64,000 nucleotides of DNA, taken from Acanthochlamys bracteata. Its lineage: Eukaryota; Streptophyta; Magnoliopsida; Pandanales; Velloziaceae. The notes under the pieces were generated by a model. That model was not told where the DNA came from. It saw only the letters and a program-made list of their open reading frames with translations, and searched no databases. Shown piece after piece: positions 12,315 to 23,563 of the stretch (within the stretch, counting starts at the first letter, position 1; each line of letters opens with the position of its first letter). A program made the position numbers and the translations under genes. The stretch spans positions 4,429,155 to 4,493,154 of the forward strand of contig CM034137.1 of assembly GCA_019914995.1 (NCBI GenBank), read 5' to 3'.

Positions 12315-12880
12315 AGCTCTTGCAAACAGTTAATTCTCATGTCTTTGCTATGGACATCTTTACCTCTACTTTAAATTCAAAATTTTCCTCCGAAAACTTC
12401 CCTTTTAATTTACTTTCAATAAAACTTAAACAAAAAAATTAAACTCACTTTCAAACTCCACTTCCAACAACTACTAGAATCCACTTTTAAATTTATTTTT
12501 AATAAGAAATAACACAAAAACTAAGTTTACTTTCACCATCAATTTTTAAGCAAAGTAAACAAGGCCTATATGAATGAATTATGATAACTAGAATAAGTGT
12601 AGTTATTCCGTAGAGCATATCTGTGGATCAAATCTATCTCAACCGCACATTTGTATATTAGTTATCTTGAGAGGCAACTCCTGCAATAGATGGTTAATTG
12701 TATAAGGACTTTTCTCATGTTGAATATCGTACAACATACAGCATTGCAATAACAATAACATAGCTTTATCCCATTAAACGGGATCAGGTACATAGATGTT
12801 ATTAGTCCTTATACTCTATTTAAATTGTTGGAAAACATTAGATCAATCCAAAAATACGTATATGATAATCTTAACGCATT
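12315..12880. other. no gene recognised; small repeat fragments
   Basis: AT-rich sequence. At about 12755-12805 there is a motif (gctttatcccattaaacggg, then a GTACATAGAT-like tail) that resembles a short dispersed repeat common in plant genomes. I cannot assign it to a family with confidence. Confidence 0.3.
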
Positions 12881-13779
12881 ATTAGCACCTTCTCAAAAAT
12901 TACTTTTGGATCTCTCATTACAAATTTGTTTTCACGATACGACAAGCCTTTTATAGAGTTTTTGCACAATGCAAATGTGAAAAAACTCTCTTTTATGTCT
13001 CAAAAAATTAATAGTTTGATAATGTTTCAGAACACTCTTTCAAACATATAACTACCAATAACTACCATGCAAATAACTACCCAATTAATTCAAACCACTA
13101 ATTCAAAATATTCTTTTCAAAAAATAGCTACAGTAGTAGTTGTCAAACAACTATTTATTTATTTTGTATTTAATCAATTTCATAATTCTCCACTTGTTTA
13201 AAATCTAATAAACAAACTCTAATCAGAAAATTACAATACTCATGCATAAAGTATGGTATCTTCTGGTTTGACGTTAAACAAACTCTAATCAAAATACCTG
13301 TCGAAATTCTAAATAGTAAAAAAGTATGTACCTGTTACTCCTTTGACGTTAAACCACGCACATAATAAATAATCCATTCTTTGATTTCCACACCAAACTC
13401 AATTAGCACTTTCAATGGCCTTATGCTCATCTTCGTTTCATGAACTTTATTTTGAGATAAATTACAAATCTCATTTGAGATAACACCAGCTCTAAGTCAC
13501 ATAAGTGAAGTTTCTTAAGCATCTTTTTACATTAAGATACTTATCATGATTGGCTGAACTTCATTAAAATTCAAGAATTTAACTCTCAAACTATAATAAT
13601 CGACACTATATATCTTTGATGGAAATTTATTTATTATTTAGTGCCAAAACTATTTACGTTTCAATAACTTTTTTTTATTAAATCTATTACTTGTCATTTT
13701 CTAGTATAAGGTTAGGTTGTCATTATTCGTGGACTTTAATAATTAAAGAGTATTAGTTGCATACTTCTCGATGTCCATC

Positions 13780-14064
13780 TTATATGTTCTTTTGTAAAAG
13801 ACTTTGGTGATACATCTGCCAAGTTATCACTATATTTTATAAATATGAGAGAAATAATTTTTCGATTAATTAATTTTCGCACATAATCATATTTTGGATT
13901 AATATATCTAGACTTTTCATTATATACTTTGCTATATATACGAGCTATAGTAGCATGGCTATCACAATGAATAAATATAGACTATATATCTTTAAAGAGT
14001 CATAAGGATTTGTATAAGCATATCTGTAAGCCATTCAGTCTCTTTCCATGATTTTGTCAAAGCA
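13780..14064 (-). pseudogene. copia RNase H fragment
   Basis: On the minus strand the frames read FIHCDSHATIARIYSKVYNE, then KSRYINPKYDYVRKL and a tail with NLADVSPKSFTKE. These are the classic end blocks of copia RNase H (a HCDN-like motif, a KxRHI-like motif and an LADxxTK-like motif), with substitutions and stops. The TRIM-like element begins directly to the right and separates it from the rest of pol. Confidence 0.7.
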
Positions 14065-14065
14065 A

Positions 14066-14791
14066 TGTGTTGGACCTTCAAGTTAGGCTAAGATCGGGTT
14101 AGTAGCGTGTAGGCTTGATGCGCCCGATTGAAAGACGGATTAGCGTAGTGGGTTAGTGTCGATTTAGTAACGTAGGGGTATGAAATGGTACTCAAGTAGA
14201 AAATGAGCTAGCTAATTTGGAGGTGGGCCAACAACTCATCTTGTATTGGGCCAAGTAAACCCTAGCTTAATGGGCTTAACAGCCCACACCCCTTAATAGT
14301 CCAAATTGGTTGGGTAATAGAATGGATATGTATTTATAAGTGGAAAATACTAACGTCTAAGAGATTGGCAAATTCTTTTAGTGTGAGAATATGATCTTAC
14401 AATTAGTATTAGAGTCTGGTAAGGTGGAGCCACCCGATGTGTTGTTGCGGAAGAAATTATTGGGTCTCCAACTTAAGTTAGGCTTGAGTTAGTAGCATAT
14501 GGGGCTTGATAGATCCGAGTGAAAGACGAATTAGATTGGTGGAATAGAGCCGAATTAGTAGCGTAACAGCGTAGGACGGTGTCCATGTGAAAAATAGGCT
14601 AGCTAACTTAGAAGTGGGCCAACAACTCGCCTTAGATCGCGCCAAGTGGACCTGGCTTTGTGGGCTTAATAGCCCACACTCTTTAATAGTTTCATATTGG
14701 TTGGTTGCTGAAATGAGTATATGGTTATAAGTAAGAGATGTTAACCCATAAGAGATTAGTTAATCTTTTTAGTATAGGGACCCTATCCTAG
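14066..14791 (+). mobile_element. TRIM-like element with an extremely short internal region
   Basis: Two direct repeats of about 335 bases, 14066-14401 and about 14461-14791, share blocks such as gtgggccaacaactc and gggcttaa followed by agcccacac. The first starts with TG and ends with CA. Only 59 bases separate them. These begin with a primer-binding-site-like sequence (agtattagagtctgg, a decayed form of the initiator-tRNA complement) and end with a purine-rich stretch (gcggaagaaattat). This is the layout of a terminal-repeat retrotransposon in miniature. The repeats differ at many positions, so it is old. The exact first base and any target duplication are uncertain. Confidence 0.7.
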
Positions 14792-14839
14792 AATTCTCAT
14801 GATCAGTGGCAAATTTCAAAGTTGAGAAGAAGATATGTC

Positions 14840-15870
14840 GAGTAGTTAACCTGCTGTCTCATGATTTCTTTTATCCAGTTTAATGCAAGCTTTTCCATCA
14901 GCATTAAATTGAATGAGAATGAAATTCAAACCTCTTATCTGACTATTTCCAACTTGCTTTAGTTTAGTTGTCTTTTTTTTAAATTTCTCCAACTGAGTTG
15001 GCTTATTCAAGTGATGTGGACTCTAACAACTTATTTCTTGTTTCCTTACTTGAGAGCTGAGTTGGATGGTGACTCTCTTAGTGAATCTGTTGATCTGCTA
15101 AAGTTCTTCCCATAGGCAGGTGAAGCTCTTGAGTTGGTTAAAGTTCTAGAGCTTGTTGTTCACCTTCATGACTCCTAGCTTTAGTATTCTAAATGTTCTT
15201 TCATAAAAAATGCTTAAAGTTTCTTTCTTATAGCTCAATGTAATGCATTATTGTGTGGCTGTAACTGACTTGTGAATGATGTAGACAATCTTTTCTTATT
15301 GCTTGATCAGTGAACTCTTCATATATGAAAACTGAAATATGAATATTGAACTCATATCTGTGCTATTAATGAGTGTAGTTCTGATTGGTAATTTGCTATG
15401 TATTTTTTATCTCTTATTTATGTGATTTTTATGGTTGTTAATATGGACTTACAGCTAGTATGTTCGTCAGTGCATCTTCAAAATTTGGCTTTAAAAGGAT
15501 GAGAAAATCTTTATCAATTACTGAATCTAAAAATCGGTTCAGTATTTCTGCAACTCACTGTTCTACAACTCATTTTCTGTATTTTCTTACAATACTTCAT
15601 AGTTATTCTAAACTTGTGTTGATCGTGATTTGATGTTACATTATATCAATCTTGTAATGTGTATATTGCTCTTACTCTGATGAAAAGTTGGAAGCAAGAT
15701 GAAAACAATGAGGTGCTTAAATCTATCTTTGAAAGGTATATACTGATCATGATGGTTCGGTTTAGCTATTTGATGCAGTCAGTAGTGAGACAACAATTAG
15801 GTAGCTGACTGTCTTCCGTAGAATTCTTCTGTTTTGCCAATGCTCTATTTCTGCGCGCCAATGCTTTATT
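14840..15870 (-). repeat. partial long LTR of the Sirevirus-like family
   Basis: This stretch is similar, in the same orientation, to 35780-36420, which belongs to a solo LTR of the Sirevirus-like family. Shared blocks include tgcaagctttt with a catcag-attaaat tail, gatgtgga followed by aacttatttctt, and gttcttcccat. Relative to the element at 19983 it is reversed. Only part of the LTR is present and no internal sequence accompanies it. Confidence 0.5.
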
Positions 15871-16360
15871 TCTGCGCTCTGTTTTTGCATATAAATAACA
15901 ACCCAGTAGCTAGGGTTTAATCCAAAATTCTAATCAAGAGGAATTGAGATACTCATATTAATACTAAAAATAGTAAAATCAAATAAACTAAGTATTAGAG
16001 AAGAAGCAATCAAATTTTGGAAGTCAGCAGTTCGCCATCTCCGTCTCTGGCTTCGTCCCTCACTGTTTCTAGATTTTCTTTTTCGTTTCATCTCTCTGTC
16101 CTTGGCTTTTCCTGGTTTGCTGTCGGTGGCTCTGTGTTCGCTTGTTCGATTCACTGCTTTATTCCGTCTGTTCTGTCCACCTTTTTATTCTCCTTTTTTC
16201 TCTTCTCCTCTTGTTGATCTCATTCCCTGTGTCATTGGCCACTTTGGATGGGCTTAAAACTGGTCTACGTAATCATCATTCTTCTCGCATTTATTGTTCT
16301 TCTTCTCCTTGAATTCCTTCTTGCTCTGTTGTTCACTTCTTTTATATACTTCTTTCTTTA
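15871..16360. other. no gene recognised
   Basis: Short open frames occur on both strands (15930-16154 minus, 16017-16217 plus), but they are low-complexity and match no family I know. It may be further unassigned repeat sequence between the two halves of the copia element. Confidence 0.4.
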
Positions 16361-16789
16361 ACTACAATTCACAAATATAAATATTCAACTCTATGTAAAA
16401 AAATCAGCATTTAAGATATATAAAATGAAATACTAAAATTACACATATTTGTACTATTATAAAATACCCTAAAGCATAGACTTTTGCTAGTCTTTGTGCA
16501 AATTAATTAAAAGTACATACCAAATCTTCCACAAACACTCTCATAGAACTTATTTCTACGCATAGCTTAATCAGTCACAAATTTTAAAAAATATTCTAAG
16601 CCTAATGCTCAAGTCAACATCATCTACAAACTCCTTTCAATATAGTGTAGTATAATCAAATCAACTCAATCCTCCGATTTAAAAAACACGTGCAACATAA
16701 TAGAAGGAAGTCTAGAACGCAAAATCTCTGAGTTTATCAGGTACTAAAAATTAATGTATGATTCATATTATTCACAAAAATATTAAATC

Positions 16790-17450
16790 ATTTGAAAAAT
16801 ATTTACCAACTCAATCACTTTAGGAACTTTATTTCGATTCTAATTAGTTTTCAACTTCAGATTTATAAACTTTGAAAGCATTAACAGCATCATCTTTATA
16901 CTTTTATCAAATAGACATAACAATCTTCAATGAATATAATAAAATATTACCAGCTTTAGTTAACATATCATTAAGCTCACAAGTAAATGTGTACACTACA
17001 TCTAACAATTGGAATTCTTTCAACACTTTAAAAATGTTTACCTTTCAATTTAGATCATAGAGTTTTACGTTTTCTAAAATTATTAACATCATATAAATTA
17101 AACCGCATTTAATCATTCTTTTTATAATACTAGTCTCAACATTTTCTGATCTACCTTGCCATAAAAACATTTAATCTAACATGTAAGGCAGAAGAAATAC
17201 TTTTATTAACAACGTCAATAATGCAAAATTTAACCATTCCATTACAAGAATAGTCATTTCTAGTAAAAGTACCATATTAGGACAAAAAATTATTTTTTTA
17301 TTTATACACTACTTTGATTCCAAATTTTTCTAAAAGATCACTACTAGTTAAATTTCGAGTCATATAAGAGACATGAAGTACACTGTCTAAGGTAACTTTT
17401 TTAAAATTAAAAATAAGCCTTACTAACCACTTTAGGCCTTATTTTTTATC
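16790..17450 (-). pseudogene. copia integrase and pre-integrase fragment
   Basis: On the minus strand the frames read KVTLDSVLHVSYMTRNLTSS followed by DLLEKFGIK at about 17400-17300. This is the protease to GAG-pre-integrase link of copia elements. At about 17010-16800 come AGNILLYSLKIV and KYKDDAVNAFKVYKSEVEN, matching the integrase core. Numerous stops show it is dead. Confidence 0.7.
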
Positions 17451-17899
17451 TGAATTTTTTGTCCATCGTTGATTTGTGATAAATTTTTAATAAATACTTA
17501 TCATAATATGCACTGTACTACAAATATTATACCACTATTTCTCAACTTTGCCTTAGATAATATTGATTTAGCTCATAGTAGAGGTAATCTCGTCCTCTAC
17601 AAAGGAGTTCACTTTGGGTGCTTCTTCATCTTATTTCTTTCAAAATTTATATTCCCCATGTTCTAGTTTGTCGAAAACGTGTCAACCCCCTTTTGTCTGG
17701 TGATGGGATTTCTTAAACTTTTGTTGACCCTTTTCAAAATCTAACATTGTTCCTTTTATTTGAGTCAATCTTATTGGAATGATTGAGCTTGTCTAGTGCA
17801 TTTGCTTTAAAAACACCATCACGAGAGTAACAATCAACATTATCTCTTTGCTTTGACTCTTCTTCAATTCCAAAATATTTCTAGAATTGTTTCAAAGAA

Positions 17900-18480
17900 A
17901 AATCTTCGAAATTGTGAAGAATTTTTTTAATAACTCTTTCAAACTAGTGGAAATTTTGTAGTTTTAGTACCCACTTAAAAGCCTAGGAAAGTTTAATTTT
18001 TCGTAACCCTCAGCTTGTTAATAATAATTTGCAATTCATACTTAACAAAATAGATTTATCACAAATATCTTAATATCAAAATATTTAAAATTAAGATTTT
18101 TTTTACCTTCTTCCTCTACCTTGTACTAAAGTACTAAGCATTCAAAGATTATAAAGACAATTGGACAGCCCATTGAGAATATGACCATAATAGATAAGTT
18201 TGTCTTCCTATCACTTAGCTTTCAATGCATTAGAATCTTACTTAGTACGTTCTAAAATTGGTTCCAAATTCGAATCAAGCACTAAAAAATCTTCAACATA
18301 ATCGAAAAAAATTTTATTTTATCCTTTTAAAAGGTAAAATTTGTTGCACGAAAACGATCAACACAAACAAGATTTTGATTATTCAATAGTTTGATGGTGG
18401 CAAGAGAAGTTTCAACCTCTCTCAAAATAAAGCTTTAAGATTTTTGAAAAATATTGAAAATAATCTAAAGATAGAGACTT
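17900..18480 (-). pseudogene. copia gag fragment
   Basis: On the minus strand the start of a copia gag is visible: FRATNFTF, then KDKIKFFFDYVEDFLVLDSN followed by LEPILERTK, then EDKLIYYGHILNGLSNCLYN. The spacing fits the gag family that carries the W-K-D-K-M and L-xx-R-GHIL blocks. Several stops interrupt it. It lies next to the right-hand LTR, as expected for a minus-strand element. Confidence 0.7.
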
Positions 18481-18760
18481 GAAACAATTATACAGCACTA
18501 TTTTCTTAAGTTTCTGCGCCCTCCTAAAATTTACTTTTGGATCTCTCAATTCAAAATTGCTTCAGGATATTGTAAGCTTTCTCTAGAATTTTTGCAAAAA
18601 GAAAAATTGAGAAAGCTATCTCTTTGATCTCAAAGAACACTTTTTGTATTATGGTGGTTTGACAATATTTCAAACATTTTTAAAACACATGCTTATAATA
18701 TCTACGACACAAATAACTAACCAATTAATTTTGATAAATACATAATTGCATTCATTTTTT

Positions 18761-19982
18761 AATATCATATTAATATAATATACATAATTATTTATTATGA
18801 TTGTGAATTAAATTAAATAATTTTTGTTTGTTAGGTAATGAAGAAGAGAAATGTTGAAGAAAAGTAAAGCAAGAAGAAAAACAAAAAGAAATATCATAGT
18901 CGGGCTTTAGCCAGCCCATATGAAATCAGCCAAATGAAATTACTTAAACTAAGCATAATTATTAAGCTAAACATGATTAATATAAATAAACGAAAACTTC
19001 GAGAAGAAGCAAGTTTTGTTCCTGGCCAAGGGCTCATCGTCTCACACACCTAGAACTTTATCTCTCTTCCTCTCTCGGCAGAGGGTTTTATTTATCAAAC
19101 TTCTTAAATCAATCGAATTCTATTTGGAATCCCTACTTTCCTAAAACTCCGGATGTTGAATTCTTTCTGTTTCAAACACCTTGTTGCTAAAATAATCAGC
19201 CTTAGATTGGAAGCAGAGATTTTTTTTGGGAGATAATTTAGGAGATTTTTTGTTAAGACATCGCTGTTAAATGAACATCTTGACTATTAAAGGGAGGACT
19301 AGCTGATTATAAGGAGGAGACAGAGTGGCGAACGAAGCTAAAAAGAGGGATCCAGATCTGGAATCTAGGAGTCATTCGGAGACAAAAGTTGGATGGAGAG
19401 AGCAAGGAAGGAGATCCAGATCTGATGGAGAGCCGCTACCATCACAAAAACAGCAGTCCAAATTGCCATCCAATAGACAACCACGACGGCACAGAAATTT
19501 CCTTTGGAGCCACTTTCGGAATTGGGATCTGAACTACTGGAGTTTAAATTCAGATTTGTTTTCTTTTTTTAACATTTTATTTTTTATGTAATATTATTAT
19601 CTATAATATTAATATGAGTCATTAAACTATCTAAATTTGAGTTAGAATGAAACTCTAATAAATTTAATTTATTTTTTAAATATTAGGAGATGTATATATT
19701 ATTAATTTTATTTGAGTTGTTAGTTTTCATATGAAAAGATATTTAGATCTTAAAATTTATATGTCTAATCAGTATCTTTTCGTATCTAGACTATTCTATT
19801 AGTTGTATTCGCGAGGACCAATCGAAGCATGATTTACGAATCATAGAATTAATAACTATAATTAGTATTTAGGATAAAAGTGAATATAACTGCATGATTA
19901 TAATTTTACAGAATTTAATAAATCTCTATTAATTTCTAAACAAATAGTTAGAATAACATTAGTAATATGTGATTTTAGACTG
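18761..19982. other. no gene recognised
   Basis: AT-rich sequence with one more balanced part at 19000-19520. The open frame at 19325-19591 starts with GTG, is basic and hydrophilic, and resembles nothing I know. It could be a leader or repeat piece. I see no RNA gene. Confidence 0.4.
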
Positions 19983-21479
19983 TGTTAGAACTCTCAAAAT
20001 TGATTTTGATGATAACAATGAATTAAGAATTATGATTTATATTGGACTAATAAGTTAAAATCAAATTTTGCAGGATTAGATATATCAAGCTTATTTTACT
20101 TACGATAGAAAATAATAACAGTCATTAAACAGCCAGCTACTCTGCTACTGTTAATCAAGCAGCATATAGAACAGAGGACTCTATAGTCACACTATAACTA
20201 GCCATTCAACTGCTGAAGCATACGAAGACTTTTCTGTATCGCTAAAAAATAGAGTATTGGATTCAATAACAAAATTCTAACTCAAACTATTCATTTCAAG
20301 ATCTCCTGGACTTATAACTCACTTAAACAAATCAAATGATACAAAATCCACAACGAGCAAAAATTTATCCTCTTCACAAAAAGGGAAAGCTCAATGATCA
20401 AGGAAAGGAAATATATTATACAACTAAGTCTGACTAATCAAGTCAAGACTGGCAAAGTCAAACCAATCCAAAGCAGACAACTTGGGACGCATTTATTAGG
20501 ACAAGCCAACTCAGCTCTAATAATTCAAACAATAATTTAGCTGAATCAAGTCTAGAATCACTGGCGGATAAATTCAAATCTCTCTCCATATTGCATTTAA
20601 TGCCCATGAAGATCTTGCACCAAGATAGTCGAAAGTGATCGTAGAAGTGGTTGATTAACCGAGGAACAAACTGCTCCTCTCTGTCTTGAAAGTCTACCAA
20701 CGCAAAAGGGCGCCAACGGCAATCTTCTTTAACGAGAAGAATTATCCTGTATAGAGATGAAATTCTATAAGAAGAGAGGCAGAGCAACAGAGAAGTGAGC
20801 GACCAACGAACGAAGACATATAAAAACTTAACAAGCTCTACAACATTAAAATCACTCAAGCAATTGAAATCTTGCTGCTGATTACACTGAAGACATCTCT
20901 CTCAGCAACTATCTTGATCATCTCAACAGAAAACTCCTGAAAACATTCATTCATCATGAGATAGATCCTGTGCCCAACTCTTATTATTTTCTTGTAACTT
21001 CATATTGTTCTTTGACAGGGTGCTCAAAGCACTAGATAAAGAAGCTCAGTTGGAGTTTGGTGGAAGTTCTTAAACCTTATAATAGAGCTAGCATATCCGC
21101 CAGAGGGACAGTGGTGTCCAGTAGGCTGTGAAGGATTGTCTTGGTGAAGAAACCCTGTAAGGGTAAGTGTGTTTGGTGAAGCACTTTGCTCTTGGTATAT
21201 ATGTAGCTTATTAATAGTTTAGTAAAGTTTTGGCTTTTGTGATAGAGCATCCGTGGATGTAGGCAAAGAGGTTTTGCCGAACCACGTTAAATAGTCTGAC
21301 TACTATCTTCTTTACCTAAGCCGCCAAATACTCTAACACTTTATGTCTGCAGGTTACATAACTAATTCCAACCGGCTGTAAGCTTGCTGTCTAAAGGATC
21401 ATTAAGATTCATGAAAATTTTTATTTATTAATTCAATTCACCCCACCCCTATTGAGTTAATCTTTCAGTAGATTTAATA
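19983..21479 (+). repeat. 5' LTR of the Sirevirus-like element
   Basis: It starts TGTTAGAACTC and ends GATTTAATA just before the primer binding site. It aligns along its whole length with 27338-28834, with scattered substitutions and small indels. Related LTRs occur at 34933-36577 (reverse) and in part at 14840-15870. Confidence 0.8.
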
Positions 21480-21480
21480 A

Positions 21481-21492
21481 TTGGTATCAGAG
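21481..21492 (+). promoter_or_regulatory. primer binding site
   Basis: The sequence ttggtatcagag directly after the 5' LTR is complementary to the 3' end of plant initiator methionine tRNA, the usual primer for copia reverse transcription. Confidence 0.85.
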
Positions 21493-21541
21493 TAGGCCTC
21501 CAAAATTCAAAGGTCTAACAACCTTGAGGTAAAAGATCCTT

Positions 21542-23336
21542 ATGGCTAATCTTGTTCCTATAGCTTTTGAAGGAAGATCCTCCAACAGACCACCTCTATT
21601 TGATGGAACCAACTATGGCTACTGAGAAACAAATATCACAATTTTCATTCGAGCACAAGACTTCACACTTTGAAAAATCATACCCGATGGACCAATCGTG
21701 CCAACTAAAACCGGTCCAGATGGAATACAAATTCCAAAGACAGAACGTGAATACATCGATGAAGACAACAAGCTTATATCAATGAATGACAGAGCTATGA
21801 ATCTTCTCTACTGCGCACTGAATCCAAACGAGTTCAACAGAATCAGTACTTGCAACACTGCAAAGAAAATATGGGATCAACTACAGATAACACATGAAAA
21901 AACCACACAAGTCAAGAAAATCATAGTAAATCTACTCATGCATGAGTATGAAAACTTCAAGATGAATCAAGGTGAGTTCATTACTCAAATGTTTACTAGA
22001 TTTACTAACATCACAAATTCTCTGAAAAATTTAGGAAATGTCTTCAAACCCGAAGAGCTGAAATGGAAAATACAAAGAGCTGTGCTACCAACCTTTGGAT
22101 CAAATGTAAATGCCATAGATGAAAATCCAACTTTTTCTCAAATGTCTCTGGATGAACTAATTGGTAAACTGATGGCTAAAGAACTGTCCTTAAAGAAAAC
22201 TGATGAACGTATTGAAGGAATTGCATTAAAACAAATGACCAGCAGGTAAGTGATTCCTCCTCTAATGAAGATATTGCACTTCTAACACGAAAATTTAAAA
22301 GCTTTCTTAGAAGAAACAAGTTCAGAAAAATAAGGGATTTTGGAAGAAACAATAAAGGAGAAGATAGACAAGACACAAATTGTTACAAACCAACAAACCA
22401 GGACATTTTAGAAACGAATGTCTCTTGCTGAAGAGATCTAAAAACAAATATGTCAGAAAAAAACGAGCTATGATTGCCTGGAGCGATGAGGATGAAAGCT
22501 CATCGGAAGATACTCCGACTGAGATCGAGAAAAATGAAGAAGTCAACTTATGTGTGATGGCAGATCATGAAGACACTAATGAGGTAAATTCTACTGATTA
22601 TGACGACTCTAATGAAGAACTACAAGATGTGTTTGATGAAGTGTATGCAAAATACCTACATGCTAAGACTGATTGCAAAACTACGAAAGTATATATGCAT
22701 AAGTTTAAGGATGAAAATGAATGTCTAAAGAAAGAAATACTTGCATTAAAAAATGTCTTAGAGGACAAGACAGATTCAATAAAAAATACACTATATGCAG
22801 ATTATGACCATATGAACTCTATGCGATGTGCACTACACATTGAAAATAAACGTCTGATGCAAACTAATGAAAAGTTATATATCAAACTAAACGAATGTAA
22901 GACTGGTGAACTGACAAGTTGCACAGAAAGCTCAAGTGTAAACATAATAAAGAAAATTGCTAAACTTGAAGAGTTGAATGAAGCACTGAGTCAAGAAGTA
23001 GACAGACTGTCATATCTTACCATTCCAAATCTCAAGCAATTTATGAATGATTACACTCCTATATACGTGAAAGAGAGTAAACTGAAGGAAGAAAATCAAA
23101 AACTGCTTCAAGAAAACAAAAGTCTGCAAAATAAGAATTTCGATCTAGAAGCTTCACTGGCAAAATTTGTAAAAGGAAGAGATAGACTTGATGCAAGACT
23201 AGAAGCTCAAAGCAGCACGTACAGAAAAGAAGAAATAGGGTTTGTACCAACATCTAAAGCAACTAGTAAACAAATCACAAGGTATGAAGATCAACCCTCT
23301 ACCAGCTACACAGGTATGCAGGCAGCAAAGATGTAG
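21542..23336 (+). pseudogene. Sirevirus-like gag with coiled-coil extension
   Basis: From the ATG at 21542 the protein begins with the copia gag start (PPLFDGTNYGY), where a stop codon replaces the usual Trp. A long open part from 21698 to 22247 holds the core gag (LNPNEFNRISTCNTAKKIWD). After another break, the zinc-knuckle region at about 22380-22415 shows KPGHFRNEC, but a one-base deletion puts it out of frame with the preceding CYK, so the knuckle is destroyed. The 318-codon frame 22380-23336 continues with acidic then coiled-coil sequence (KKIAKLEELNEALSQEVDRL). A gag of this length with coiled coils is known from Sireviruses. It is not functional as it stands. Confidence 0.8.
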
Positions 23337-23563
23337 GACAAGAAAAATCTGGTGTCCAGAGCATGCACAGCAAATGAGTCATATTCCCCAACATCTTTCA
23401 TTAAATATTTTCATTGTAGTAGAAAACGTCATAGTATTAATTCTTACTGGTATAAAAAGAACACTAATAAAATAAAAATAATATGGGTTCCAAAAGGAAC
23501 AATTAACAGCACTAACTTTCTAGGACCCAAAAAAATTTGGGTACCTAAGCACTGAAACTTCTT

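Larger units (their letters stand above)
12885..18760 (-). mobile_element. decayed minus-strand Ty1/copia element, interrupted by later insertions
   Basis: Two similar stretches in the same orientation, at about 12885-13100 and 18490-18740 (both with ttacttttggatctctca, then tttttgcac or tttttgcaa), look like its LTRs. Between them, read on the minus strand, gag lies at the right, then pre-integrase, then integrase, and RNase H lies at the left. This is copia order. The RT region is absent, and in its place are a TRIM-like element, part of a long LTR and unassigned sequence (14066-16360). LTR ends and target duplications could not be fixed. Confidence 0.65.

Noticed and set aside
15930..16217. 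Opposing open frames (basic on the minus strand, Ser/Phe-rich on the plus strand)
   Set aside because: They mirror each other in a low-complexity tract between transposon pieces and neither has a motif.
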